Notes under the pieces: model-generated
Told to the model about the DNA's origin: nothing
Seen by the model: only the letters and a program-made list of their open reading frames with translations
Database searches by the model: none
Made by a program: the position numbers and the translations under genes
Part shown: positions 23,218-34,706 of the stretch, piece by piece
How positions within the stretch are numbered: position 1 is the first letter of the stretch
Layout of the letters: each line of letters opens with the position of its first letter
From: Puccinia triticina
Lineage: Eukaryota; Basidiomycota; Pucciniomycetes; Pucciniales; Pucciniaceae
Assembly: GCF_026914185.1 (NCBI RefSeq)
Contig: NC_070564.1
Span: forward strand, 3,596,001 to 3,660,000
DNA: 64,000 bases
Direction: 5' to 3'

Positions 23218-23878
23218 CTTAACAAGCCTCACTGTGAGAGCCCCAAAGGGGCAGCCCCGCCAAACTTAACTAAGTCCCTCTCTCACCTGAGGCTTTGCCG
23301 GAGGGACTTATGACTTATCAGGAATTCTCGCGTGAGAGAACCGGATATTTCAGCCCTCATTTTGTTACATCCGCTGTATCTCATGTAATTCTCAACCATT
23401 ATTCACAAGACCAACTTTTTATACATTGCATGCTTTTTCTTATATTTTACACATTTTTTAGACTGTCTATTTCTTAACTCAAAGTTTTTAAACACTTGAT
23501 TGAGAAAATAATAATTTAATAAAAGCACAGTGCTTTGGCTGAGCGCGCTCGGACCTTTTCTGTGTGATCTGGTCAATTTCTTCAAAAATGAGACTTTTCA
23601 AAAAATAAAAGAGGGATGAAGATTGAGGCAAGGGAGTCTGAAATTATATGAGAAGGAAGGGCAGATGCAGGTGTACCATCCACCAAAATTTTAGAAGGTT
23701 TACAATGGTCAGAATTGAGTTCTGGTGGTTCAAAGGAAATTACCACCAAAATGAAAATTTCTCTCATGTGAGAATCCCTGATTAGTCATAAGTCCCTCCG
23801 GCAAAGCCTCAGGCAAGAGAGGGACTTAGTTAAGTTTGCAGCCCCGCAGGGTCTCTGTCTCACAGAGAGGCTTACTTG
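23218..23878. mobile_element. TIR element of the CTTAAC/AAGTCCCTC family, ~660 bp
   Basis: The left arm (about 23218-23345) and right arm (about 23755-23878) are reverse complements over ~130 bp. Both carry AAACTTAACTAAGTCCCTCT, CTGAGGCTTTGCCGGAGGGA and GACTTATGACT(T/A)ATCAGG. The interior is AT-rich with no transposase frame. The outer edges share AAGCCTC but are diverged, so no target duplication is claimed. Confidence 0.6.
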
Positions 23879-23879
23879 C

Positions 23880-25529
23880 AAAAACCTGTATCTGGCCTGA
23901 GAGCCCCAGGAATATCAGCCTGTATCAGGCTTTTTTCACTCTTTTCATTTTTAAACATCAACCATTGGCCCGTTGAGGTCGCCCTTCTGGACTTAAGAAG
24001 TGCATGGGAGTGCGCTTCTTCTGATGCAATTTGGGCCTTGTAGCTGCTGATATAATGCCTGATCCTCCCGGTTGAAATTTCCAATCATGGAGGAAAAGTG
24101 GCCGTGTAGGGAGTGAGATTTACTGTACAGAACTGTACAGCTCTATTAGTCATCTCAAAGGATTCTCAGAAAGTGAGCTCCTTTGAGCCAATCTCCAGCT
24201 CATGGGAGGAGGGAAATGGTGGCATGCCTACCACCAATTTGAAGAGGAGATGCAGGTCTTTCACCGGTTCAAGAGGCGGGCAACATGCCCTCTGGGAAGT
24301 GGGGGATTTGGGGGCACAAAGTTGGCCACCTGCAAAAAACACCAACTGCACGCGGGGCTCTCACGCCAGGAATTGTGGATTGCACACAAGTCCCTCCCTG
24401 ACAGGAGGTTGCACTTTGTGCGAGGCGCTTCACGCCCCTGCCCCCCGGCAGGCGAGGGACTTGTGCTAAGTTTGGGTTCTGGTCTGCTGAAGTCTGTTGA
24501 TCCTCCAGCTGCATGGGGGATCCCAACTTTGAAAATTTTCAAAGTTGGATGACATAATCACACATGTACATGTGGTTTGGAGCGCTCAGGCGCGACTACA
24601 CGGTGCCGCTGTACATGCATGTCACAAACCACAAACTCTATGAAAGAGTATAGATATTGGAAAGTGATCAGTGAACAGGGTCAAAATTGCATGAGAAATC
24701 AGAATCTGAAGTCAAAATAACCTTAAGTCTTAGGGTTATAAAGATATAAACACATTTAGGTATAAAATGGAGATAAAAGGCAGTTTTAGGTCAACTGTGC
24801 TGACTCTAAGGCTGACAAATTTGGACACTTTATAGAGGAATTTTATGCAATCCTGGTAAAATGCCACTTTGATGTTGAGCTTTTTTGTATTATGCTATTT
24901 TTATCTTAATGCACAGATCATTGGAGGAGGAGTAAATACAGGTGGTGGAGCAACTGAACATTGGATTTGCAGCAGCAAAGCCGCCTTGGCCTCTAGTTGA
25001 TATTCAAATGTTTTAATCTCAATATGCTGAAGCATCCATATTTATGGAGTGATTCTTTTGTAATACTCAACCCATGTGTGGTTGTTCTAAACATTTGGGT
25101 TCAAGTAAGAATATATTAAACCTTTCAATCTAATCCTGTTAGGTTTGGTACTGATATTGTTCAAATTCAGAAGTGATGCTTTCAAAACCATACACTTTTT
25201 TCCGCTCAAACTGTGCACAATTATCTGAAACAAGCTTATATCCAGAAATAGTATCACAAAACACACAACATGGAATATCAAGTCAAAAAATAACACTTCA
25301 ATTGAGTTAAGAGAAAAAAAGGTCATAATCCCTTATAAGAAAAAATGAGAAAAGAAGAATATAGCCGCTAATAAAGTCCCTCCACCAAAACTACAAAACA
25401 TGTAATAAAATTGATCACCAAAATAATATGAAGGATTAGTGTAATGAACTTCCCCTTCTTTTTTACAAGTTTGAGAAAGAGAATAATTAATCTGAAGAGA
25501 AATTCCAAGCCAATCAAAAATAAAAATAA
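23880..25529. other. Intergenic repeat DNA
   Basis: Positions 24375-24476 hold a single hairpin of the AAGTCCCTCC family (CACAAGTCCCTCCCTG...CGAGGGACTTGTGCTAAG). Positions 24770-24850 match 6300-6400 in reverse orientation. The rest has no supported gene. Confidence 0.4.
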
Positions 25530-26975
25530 TACTAGGGGGGAGCTTACAATGCTTGTATTTATTGGCTTGCCAAACCATCTTAACTATTTGGTGTGTTTTA
25601 TCAAAGTTAATACCAATCTTGTAGTCAGCAAAAACAAAAGGACCTCAAGAAACATCATAACCGGAATAGGAGGGGCTAAGGCACCAGTACAAGAGTAAAT
25701 AGGAAGAAATAATACTAATGCAAATTTGGAAACGTCTTCCTTATCTTTGTGGGGTGGATTGAAAAAACGTTTGGTGGTAAAAGTGAGATGAGCAAGAGCA
25801 ACAGTGGGTAACTACGTTACGTTGTGTTATCCACGCTTTTTGTGTAACGTAACTACCTGCGTTATCCACTACACCCTGTTTTGTTACAATCAACGGGCCG
25901 TTTAAGTGGCAAATGGTTAGCGTAACGGGTCTTTTTCCGACACCGCTACACTACGTTATTGCTTGGATAACACAATAACGAGCCCTCAGAGGCTGTTTTG
26001 GCGCTGAAATTGGCTCGGCATCTGGCGCGCCGCAGGCCCCAATAACGTAACAAGCAGAAAAAACTGATTCAAGCAGTGGTGCAATAACGTAGCGCACCAC
26101 CGTTACGGGTAACTGTAATGATAATGGCTTAAAAACCGTTATGTTACCGTTATTGGTAACGTAACTACCCACTGTTGGAAGGAGAGAGGACCAGGCTTAT
26201 CGCCATAAAAAAGAGATTCAAAAGATGGGATATTGTACTTCTTCATGGTATCTTGATTGTGGCCAAAGGGAACTGACACCATTTCTTGTAATATTTTTCC
26301 AATGATTTTGCCAGCGTGGGATGACTTTGAGAAATGAGTATTGTACTTTTCCATATCTTCCGGGAGAAATGCTATAATATATCATCCAAAAATTTGCATG
26401 AAGTCCTGTGACTTTTGCCACACAATTGCCCAGAGTTTTCCACCCCAGGACCGGGTTGAAGAAGCAATAGGACAAATGAAGGCTTGAGAATTGTGAAGAA
26501 AAGTTGAAAATAAGTTTAACTCTTCCTTATCCTCATCAGTTAATTTGTCCCAGGAATTAAACTCAATAATAAAAATGATCTCATTTGGATTATCAGGATC
26601 CTCAATCACACATTGGCCGCTGTTAAAGAGGAAGAAGTTCTTGTCAACAGTCTTGCAAGCAGCAGAAACTTCCTCTGGAGTTGGTTTTAAAGTAGGGTCT
26701 TCCTCATCATCAAGTGGAATGTTGGGATAAAGATTGGGTTCTTCATATTTTATGTGCTGCCATCAAATGGAGGTTTCAGTGGTATTTGTTGTGTTATTCA
26801 GACCAATCACATTTTTCTGTAGACTGGCATGTGCTTCTGCTTTCTTCCTTTGTTTATACTCCTCCTTTGCTAACCTTCTTCTTGTATTACAATGACTGAT
26901 ACGGCAATGGGTCACCAATACAATATTCAAGGTCCCAGTGTCACAACAAATCCCGCAGTCACCATAATCCAAGAA
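25530..26975 (-). pseudogene. Decayed Tet-like 2OG-Fe(II) oxygenase, copy 1
   Basis: The minus strand carries, in order, RRRLAKEEYKQRKKAEAH (about 26880), PTPEEVSAACKTVDKNFFLFNSG, FIIEFNSWDKLTDEDKEEL, FLHNSQAFICPIASSTRSWG, GKLWAIVWQKSQDF and PHKDKED (the HxD iron-binding pair). Then come GPFVF and NKYKHCKLPP, with the distal His. This is the layout of the Tet-like 2OG-Fe(II) oxygenase family expanded in rusts. The gene is broken by several frameshifts, an in-frame stop before GPFVF, and an inserted TIR element at 25806-26174. The closest relative in the window is the plus-strand copy at 54657-55919. Confidence 0.7.
25806..26174. mobile_element. TIR element inside the oxygenase pseudogene, 369 bp
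   Basis: The left end CAACAGTGGGTAACTACGTT and right end AACGTAACTACCCACTGTTG are near-perfect inverted repeats. The interior is made of GTTACG/CGTAAC words, so it can fold extensively. It interrupts the Tet-like pseudogene between GDKPGPLS and LTFTTKRFF of the reading frame. No clean target duplication is visible, so the superfamily is uncertain (hAT-like ends are possible). Confidence 0.6.
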
Positions 26976-27128
26976 TTTTTTTTAAAAAAGAGGTGAATAA
27001 AAAAGATTGGAAAGAAAAAGCATGGTTAAATCAGTATGCTATCAATCAAGTGAAAGAACTTTGAAACTCCTACCGGTGGTTCTTTCCGATTATACCAAAT
27101 CTTTAAGGTAACAACTCTTGCCCAATAT

Positions 27129-27465
27129 GTGAAGGGAAGCTTGAATGGAGTTGTGGTATTTCTGGCAAAGGAAAGAAACAGTCCTCCAATCAATCAGTGG
27201 AGTGAACAATCAGTTGAGAAAAAAAATCAGAGATCCAATCACATTTGCAGAAAGGAGAACTGGCAGGGAGGTTGTGTGCGGAGTCTTGAATCAAGCGGCA
27301 GAGCAATCAGACAATCATTCAGGCTGGGTGACTGGCGGAGGGAAAAAAAAAGAGAAACAGTCCTCCAATCATGAACAACCAGTCAAGAAAAAAAAAAAAC
27401 AGAGATATACTCACATTTGTAGAAAGTGGCATGGGCTTGGAGGTTGTGTGCAGAGTCTTGAATAG
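27129..27465. repeat. Tandem duplication, ~190-bp spacing
   Basis: GAAACAGTCCTCCAATCA ... CAGAGAT ... TCACATTTG(C/T)AGAAAG ... GGAGGTTGTGTGC(G/A)GAGTC occurs twice in order (27174-27290 and 27353-27462). It is non-coding. Confidence 0.6.
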
Positions 27466-27560
27466 AGATGGCAATTGGTACCCGGGCACCACCTGCTATT
27501 TTGGCCAAAAACAGATACCCGTACCCGTACTTGGCACCTGTGGCGGCGATACCTGGGGGT
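27466..27560. mobile_element. Single arm of a hAT-like element related to 36983-37849
   Basis: It starts TAGAGATGGCAATTGGTACC and continues with GGTACCCGGGCACC, CCAAAAACAG and ACCCGTACCCGTAC. This resembles the left arm of the hAT-like element in both order and words. The other end was not found, so it is probably truncated. Confidence 0.4.
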
Positions 27561-27584
27561 CCAAGTTGTTTTTTGTAGATGTGT

Positions 27585-27805
27585 GCCTGCTTGCTGAGAG
27601 GGATCCCTCTTGGGCCTAGGAGAACTAATATCAGTATCCCTGCCGCCAAGAGAGGATTTCTCTTGGTGAGCAAGTATACATATACCAGCTTGCCAAGAGA
27701 TATTCCTCTTGGCAAGAACTGGTATACACACACCAGCTCGCCAAGAGGGATTCCTCTTGGCGAGCTGGTGGGTGTATACCTGCTCGCCGAGAGGAATCCC
27801 TCTTG
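27585..27805. repeat. Palindrome array (CCAAGAGG/GGCGAGCTGG type), part 1
   Basis: Alternating palindromes of the form CCAAGAGGGATTCCTCTTGG and CGAGCTGGTGTGTATACCAGCTCG repeat with small changes. The array is interrupted at 27806 by a solo LTR and resumes at 28103. Confidence 0.7.
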
Positions 27806-28102
27806 TGTGAGGACCCCCTTGACGCGGGGACTTCACACAAGGGGTCACGGCATCACATAGACCAGACCCCCCAAGAAAGGATCATTTAGTCCCGGGTCAC
27901 GCGCTTCCCTGGTTGGCCAGAGATCTAATCTCTCCTGACCAGGTAAGCACCTTTTCCTTTTTCCTCTTTTCTCAATTCAATTGTTGTAGATACAGGAGAG
28001 ATCTAATCTCTCCCAACCAGTCTTCCTTTGAAATCTAGCCTGTAGCCTTGTCCTAGTGTTGTCTTGATATCGCCAATAGCGAGGGTTCATATAACCCTTA
28101 CA
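27806..28102 (+). mobile_element. Solo LTR with internal intron, 297 bp
   Basis: It begins TGTGAGGACC and ends AACCCTTACA, with the perfect 5-bp duplication TCTTG on each side (27801-27805, 28103-28107). It holds a hairpin CTGGTTGG...GACCAG directly followed by GTAAGC. A C/T-rich stretch follows to GTAG/ACAG near 27989-27995, then a second copy of the hairpin loop and right arm (GAGAGATCTAATCTCTCC). The same plan occurs in the LTRs at 44455, 44930 and 49217. It sits inside the palindrome array. Confidence 0.85.
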
Positions 28103-28268
28103 TCTTGGCGAGCTGGTGTGTGTATACCAGTGCTCGCCAAGAGGAATCCCTCTTGGCGAGCTGGTGTGTGTACACCAGCTCTCCGACCTCTTGGCAAGCT
28201 GGTGTATGTACACCAGCTCTCCGACCTCTCAGCGAGCTGGTGTGTGTATACCTGCTTGCCAAGAGGAA
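28103..28268. repeat. Palindrome array (CCAAGAGG/GGCGAGCTGG type), part 2
   Basis: This continues the array broken by the solo LTR. Units such as TGGCGAGCTGGTGTGTGTA and CACCAGCTCTCCGACC repeat. A minus-strand AATAAAG lies just beyond, near 28290. Confidence 0.7.
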
Positions 28269-28592
28269 TGTAAAAATGATAGAAGATACTTTATTGAAAC
28301 AGTTATTTACAAAGAACTCAATAAAATTAAAATACACTTGAGCAACATGATAAGATAAATAGATCAGACTTATGGATCACTAGCCACAATACTATATGGA
28401 TAAATACCTAAAAGAGTTGAACCAAAGCAAGGAAATCTCAACACAACAGATAACAACGACAATGAACAAGTACCAGGAATAATCACAACGTAACAGCCTG
28501 AAAAGAGACCAAAAATAGCTCCTCCTGAGAGCTTGAGATAGACAAGAGTTGAATTTGAGCCTTCAATTTGATTGAATTGATACAAAGAAGAA

Positions 28593-29759
28593 GGGGGTGG
28601 AGAAATTGACTCCCAAAAATTAAAAAATCGACTCCCAAATCAAGTTTACGCCGCGCAGACCGCCACGCGACGTCTGTCCCGGGTCCCCATGACCCAATTT
28701 TGACCCGGGGGCATTTTGGGAGTCAATTTTGTAATTCCGCAATCCCAAACAGGAGTCGGAATTTTAATTTTGCAAAAAATGCCGGAAAATAAAGAAAAAT
28801 TTATACCTCCACACTGGGGCACCCAAAGCCCTCCAAAATTTTACAGCACTCTAAATACACTCTCTAGAGCATATGTTAAGCTTCACAGCCTTAGCACACC
28901 TCAGGGAGACCCTGTGTAGCCGGGGGCGGATTTGGCGGATTTCCTACTAACGCAATGCGCCATGTCCTGAGATACGGTGATCCAAATTCCCCCAAAGTTT
29001 TTCTGCCACATAAATAAACTCTCTAGAGCATATTTTAAGCTTCACGGCATTTGAAAAACTCAGGGAGACCCTGTGTAGCCGGGGGGGTGGATTTGGCAGA
29101 TTTCCTACTACTTATCCTCACTTGAACCCTCTATATCTTCTGATCAAGAAGAGATAAAAAAAAAACGGAGGGCGCTCAAAGGATTCCCCGCCCTCCTATC
29201 TACAATTAACGATACCAACCGCAAAAATATTATCCCAGGACATGGCGCATTGCGTTAGTAGGAAATCCGCCAAATCCGCCCCCGGCTACACAGGGTCTCC
29301 CTGAGGTGTTCTAATGCTGTGAAGCTTATAATATGCTCTAGAGAGTTTATTTAGAGTGCTGTAGAATTTTGGGGGCATTGGGATCACCGTATCTCAGGAC
29401 ATGGCACATTGCGTTAGTAGGAAATCCGCCAAATCCGCCCCCGGCTACACAGGGTCTCCCTGAGGTGTGCTAATGCCCTGAAGCATAAAATATGCTCTAG
29501 AGAGTGTATTTAGAGTGCTGTAAAATTTTGGGGGGCTTTGGGTGCCCCAGTGCGGAGGTATAAATTTTTCTTTATTTTCCGGCATTTTTTGCAAAATTAA
29601 AATTCCAACTCCTGTTTGGGATTGCGGAATTACAAAATCGACTCCCAAAATGCCCCCGGGTCAAAATTGGGTCATGGGGACCCGGGACAGACGTTGCGCG
29701 GCGGTCCGCGCGACGTAAACTTGATTTTTTAATTTTTGGGAGTCAATTTCTCAACCCCC
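28593..29759. mobile_element. MULE-like non-autonomous element with ~400-bp TIRs
   Basis: Ends start GGGGGTGGAGAAATTGACTC and finish GAGTCAATTTCTCAACCCCC. The arms are reverse complements for roughly 400 bp, up to a centre near 29165. The 8-bp duplication AAGAAGAA flanks both sides (28585-28592 and 29760-29767). Long TIRs with an 8-bp duplication point to a Mutator-like element. There is no transposase. Inside each arm, a ~150-bp block (CTCTAGAGCATAT ... CAGGGAGACCCTGTGTAGCC ... GCGGATTT) is repeated a second time. Confidence 0.8.
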
Positions 29760-29767
29760 AAGAAGAA

Positions 29768-31553
29768 AGTCTTTGAGTATTTTTGGATTCAAAGATGATC
29801 AGCAATGTTGATGAGTGGTGATGAAAGAAAAGAAAGGGAATGGGGAAAGTTTGAGTTGTTGGCAAGTGGAGTGTGGAGTACAGATGATCGAAGTTTTTTC
29901 TGCGGGGTTGAGATCAAGCGTTGTGGTAGACGGAAAAGTGGAATAATAAAAAGTTTTTTCTATACCACATAAGTACTTGTAACAGGCCTCAAGATACCAC
30001 CAAATGGACCCCATAAAAGGATTCTACAGCCAATCTCACCCCTGGTCACCACTGGAAGCACCCCTGGGCCCCCTCTAGTGTGGAAGTTACACCTCATGAA
30101 CACCTATCACGCGGCCAGCCCCAGTAACTCGGCTGTCACCTGCCTCAACACAAGTTTCACAGTAGTACACTTATACATATCACAGGATACAAACATATAT
30201 CTCCCGGTCAGGCTACACTGATTACATATTAGCTAAATACACTCCTTTATATACATAATATGACATCATTTACACTTTTTCTACAGCCTCAGACTTTGTG
30301 TATACACTAATTACCCCTGTGTGAAAGCTCATGCAGTCTACTGTCACCTTTTGCATGTGTTAGAATTTTCTGTTGTATATTCTGACATCATGTATGCACC
30401 CCTGGCAGGTTTAGAATGTTTGGCTGTATATTCTGACACCATTCATGTGCCCCTGGGGGGTCATGACATCATTTGTATCTAATCCCACCAGCTAAAATCC
30501 CTCACCCTGTTGTCTAGATTAGCTGAAACCCTAACCCACAAGCCCCTCTGCTCCCCTTTTGTCTATAAAATGAGCTCTCTCCACCGGTGTCTACCGGCCG
30601 TCAAGTGGAGATACACTCCACTTAATTATAGGTCACTGGGCCGGGAAAAGCCCAACTTAGCCTTGATGACCAGTGTATGTGTTATTTGTTGAGCAGGACT
30701 TTTCCCAGCTTGAAGGATTGGTGTGAATTTTATGTAGCTTGGGCTGGCAAAGTTGCGGCTTGATGAACAGTACATACTGTCCAGCCAGCTGCACTTCGCC
30801 AAGCTGAGTGGACAGTATATAATGACCACCGAGCTCGGAAAGGTCGGCGCGATGACCAGTATGTCCTGGTCATTGTTCTAGGGATTGCCTGGTCTGGTAC
30901 TGGTCATTAAATTTGAGTCAAGCTTGGAACAGATTGGTCAGAAGAGCAGGATTGTGCATAAGAATTACAAAAATTCTCAGGTTCATTTGTCAGTTGAAAC
31001 AGGGGTTTGAAACATGCTTGTAAATAATATGTACAAGCAGGGGGTTTGATCCAAAGCCAATAAATGTGAAACCCACAAAGCAAAACAAGGGGTGAGGCAA
31101 CTATCTGGAATTTGACTGATGCCTCTTTCAGAGAATCAGTACTAGCTGAGTGTTAAGTGTACCTGTTAGTCAAATGGTTGTGATGTGTGATGTGTTTGAT
31201 TCTCATGTGTGTTGCGGCACAGGCCAAAATTTTTGCTGTCCGGAAGTTTTCTCATAGTGTAGCGTGGAAAATTTTAGCTACAAGTTAACTTCCAGCGTAG
31301 CATAAATCATGGAATGGCAAAACCCGCTACTGGCTTAGAAAAATTGAGATAGCTGAAAAACAACAACACTAACTGTCTAACTGTGAGTGTAGCTCTGATT
31401 ATTTGTAAGTAATGCTAAGAAATTTTTGGGTTGAAAATGTTGCGCTACACTCATTGTTGATTCAGCTGAGTATAGCTTTAGCTAACACTACAGAATTTCC
31501 AAAAAAAGGCCGCTACCCTAACAGTTGATGCTCAAGTAGTTTAGTGTAGCGGC
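29768..31553. other. Intergenic DNA with LTR-like and TAGCG-rich stretches
   Basis: No gene is supported. Positions 30000-30620 have a promoter-like TATAAAATGAG at 30563 and CACCCCTGG words that look like a degraded LTR without visible ends. Positions 31200-31550 contain TAGCG/CGCTA words like the element at 62387. Confidence 0.35.
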
Positions 31554-31756
31554 CCACTCCTAGAACCAAGTGTGCTTGGGCACACTCTGAGAACCAAGTG
31601 TGCTTGGGAACACTCCACTTTAGCAGTGTGATTTGGCACACTCCTAGGAACAGAGTGTGTTTGGCACACTCCTAGGAACAGAGTGTGTTTGGCACACTCC
31701 TAGGCACGGAGTGTGATTTGGCACACTCCTAAGCACCGAGTGTGCTTTGACACAAA
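31554..31756. repeat. Hairpin satellite, array A
   Basis: Diverged units of the GGAGTGTG-loop-CACACTCC hairpin are joined by TAGGAACA, TAGGCACG or GAGAACC spacers. Loops include CTTGGG, ATTTGG and TTTGG. This is the most diverged array of the family. Confidence 0.75.
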
Positions 31757-32186
31757 TTTTGGTCCCAACACAGTCAACTATTGATCCCAATCCCCTGGAG
31801 ACCCATCTCATTTCCCAAAGAAAATAACATATAGAGGTCCATGAAGTTATAACCTTTTTGGATGATGTCCATTTAGCAAGAAGATTATCAACACCAAGTA
31901 TGATTGGAGCTCCATCTCATAAACATCGTCCTTTACTTGTTTGTTTTTGCTGCACTTTGCATCAACTAGCAATCAGCGTTAAGTTTTGCCAATATTCCTG
32001 CTTGGATCTCTGATCTTCTTTTTGTTGCTGGATTCATAGATTAGGAGAACCACCAAGATCATTTCATACCCCTGCTTGATGATGAATGTAAACCCTTTTT
32101 TGTGGGAAGAGGACAGCCCCAATTGTGCACTGCCTGAGTCAAATGCTTGTAACTTGGAACGCAAACACTCTTGAACTGTCATTACA

Positions 32187-32301
32187 GTGTGCTCCTAGAA
32201 CAGAGTGTGCTTTGGCACACTCCTAGAACAGTGTGCTTTGGCACACTCCTAGAACAGTGTGCTTTGGCACACTCCTAGAACAGTGTGCTTTGGCACACTT
32301 G
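32187..32301. repeat. Hairpin satellite, array B
   Basis: About four units of CAGTGTGCTTTGGCACACTC have TAGAA spacers. Units are near identical to each other. Confidence 0.8.
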
Positions 32302-33829
32302 CACACCACCGGGTCACTCAAGCGTTTTCATAACGTTTGTCGGCAACATTTTTGCGACAAATGCATTTGGCTGGGTGGCAAACGTTGAGTCCTTGTTTTC
32401 ATGTTGTCCTCAAACAGGAACGATCATTGGTTTGGTTGGTCAAACGATTCCACAACAACCTTCCAACCACACTCACACTCGTATCACCGCTTGCTGCTGC
32501 TTTCACTGAGTGTGTAGAACAGATTATATCCGCTCCAAGGGTTGACTGAACAAGTTGGATTCGCCTTCATTTTTCCCCGGCTCCTGCTCTTGTTGGTTCA
32601 CCGGAGCCTATCCGCCCAAAACCTACGACCTCACTTCTGCGGATCATAAATGAACAAAATCTATTTATTTATTTATTCTATTGTTGAGCGCAAGGGGCAG
32701 GTCTTCTAATAATGGGCTTAGAGAGTACATATGGATGAGAATACAGACAATAAATTTGAGGGAGAGGAAGATACAATCAATAATGCAAAAGAAAAGGGCA
32801 AGTGAAAGCAAAAAGTGAGGGAAATATGAAACCAAAAAGGAGCATGGGCGCGCAGAAGCTCAAAGCTTGTTAGGCTGTGTAGGAATGGCAAGTCTGCTGT
32901 TATCTACCTTGAATGGCTTGGTCCTGCATGTATGCTTGAGCCCAATGGTTGGCTGCGGTGCCTTTGTTTATGGACAATCTGGGCTTGAATCTCCTCCTCA
33001 GTTGGCAAAATAGGAATATTTGGCTCAAATGTATTGTGCATTGTCTTCCTGCCGCCAAAGAAGTGTGCATCCCAACTTATAATCAGGGAGGACCGCCTGT
33101 TAGTGTGCATAGCACACCACATTCAGCAATTGGTAAAAATTGATGTAGATAGAGTGCGGGCAAATACTGACGCTAGAAAATAATCAGGTGATTCTTTAGC
33201 CAGGGCCTGCAATCACTGGTCAATTGGAACCCACTGAGCTTGATGTGTGGATTTGCCTTGAATGTACTTGATTGTTTCCAATCGCATGTAGGCAAATCAC
33301 ACCAACACATGTGAGGAAAGTGCTGGAATAGTTTTCAATCGATTCACAAATTTCAATTGCTTTTGAATCTTGAAACAAACCAGCATTGGTATCATGAAAC
33401 TGCTGCAAGATATACCTGTAAGTGATTGACTTACATGAGCATATACACCAGGAAAAAACAATAGTCCCTTGGAGACAAGTGACATTTGACAACTTTGGTT
33501 GCAGCTCCATAGTGGCTCTGATCCTGTGCCACCTGTGTCCTTGGTGCTCAGTGTGTTTAAGTGGTTTATGTACAAACATATCCTCATGGCTCAGTGCTCA
33601 CTGGCCCAGCTCAATGATCCCCAGTGCCACCCAGCATTGTTCATTCTGGCACAGTTCTGCACTAACAGTGAGCCACTGAGCTATGAGCCTATGACTGTTG
33701 GGTGCAAGTTCAACAAGCCTGCCTAGGCCTGCCTTTTGCTATGTAGATTACATACAGAAAAGGCAGGGAAGTTTGTGCTGTTATGTACACACATATGAAT
33801 ACTTCCCCTGATCTGCAAAAAGGGAGTTG
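32302..33829. other. Intergenic DNA, possible degraded coding remnants
   Basis: Minus-strand frames at 32904-33122 (containing PTEEEIQAQIVHKQRHRS) and 33220-33579 have mildly protein-like composition. They lack recognisable motifs and clear splice structure. No gene is claimed. Confidence 0.3.
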
Positions 33830-33965
33830 ATAAACGCATGCCCATCCCCCGGGGGCAAGCCCACGCCCACGCCCTTCGAAAAGGGTGTGTGGGGCTGCAT
33901 GCCCATGCCCTTCGAAAAGGGTGTGTGGGGCTGCATGCCCTGTATTTGCCAAGGGCGTGCACCAT
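33830..33965. repeat. Short repeat with CCCTTCGAAAAGGGTGTGTG units
   Basis: Two near-identical units are built on the palindrome CCCTTCGAAAAGGG followed by TGTGTGGGGCTGCATGCC. They are related to the 30-bp hairpin array at 35671. Confidence 0.65.
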
Positions 33966-33974
33966 GCCTGCTTG

Positions 33975-34385
33975 TCGAGAGGTATCCCTCATGGCAAGCA
34001 GGCATACCATTCCCTGCTCGCCGAGAGCCCCTCGGCGGGCAGGAGCCAGTATACCTGCTCACCAAGAGCCTTTCGGCGGGCAGGAGCCAGTATACCTGCT
34101 CGCCGAGGGGCTTACCTCTTGGCGAGCAGCTCAGCAAGCAGGTATACATACACCTGCCCGCCGAGCCTGCTCCACGAGACCCTCTCGACGAGCAGGTATA
34201 CACACACCTGCCTGCCAAGCCTGCTCCACGAGAGCACCTCGGCGAGCAGATGTACGTGGCAAGCAGTTATACTTGCACCTGCCCGCCGAGGGGCTCTCGT
34301 GGAGCAGGCTTGGCGGGCAGGTGTATGTATACCTGCTTGCCAAGAGGTAAGCCCCTCGGCGAGCAGGTATACTTGCTCGGCGAGT
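33975..34385. repeat. Palindrome array (CTCGCCGAG/GGCGAGCAGG type)
   Basis: Inverted words CTCGCCGAGAG, CTCTTGGCGAGCAG and AGGTATACA(C)ACACCTGCC repeat throughout, so the stretch folds into successive hairpins. It ends next to a minus-strand AATAAA at 34412-34417. Confidence 0.7.
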
Positions 34386-34411
34386 AAAAGTTTTCACAAT
34401 ACTAAGAGAGG

Positions 34412-34417
34412 TTTATT
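34412..34417 (-). terminator. Candidate polyadenylation signal AATAAA (minus strand)
   Basis: The hexamer on the minus strand lies at the downstream end of the spliced unit, directly before the palindrome array. Confidence 0.4.
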
Positions 34418-34706
34418 GCTCATAAGATATAGGTCTATCTGTCACTCACAGAGACAAGAGAAATAAAGGAAAACAATGGTTTACCTAAGAGCGAAATGCG
34501 GGCCGACTCTGGTAGAGCAATAAGAAAATAAGGAATGAAAATGTTTGACTGCTAAGCAGCTGGAGTTGCGCAGAGGCGACGAGGACAATAACGTCTAGGA
34601 GAGGCAACTGCGCATGTCGTCAGTGCTAGGGCTTCCGGAGACAAAGCTACCAGGAAAGAGAAAGTTCTCTTACTTGGATTCAGTAGGTGGGGCGCTTAAC
34701 ACTTGC

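Noticed and set aside
28716..28919. 67-codon frame conserved in both arms of the MULE-like element
   Set aside because: The arms are similar at the DNA level outside the frame as well, and the differing residues at the end show no sign of coding constraint.
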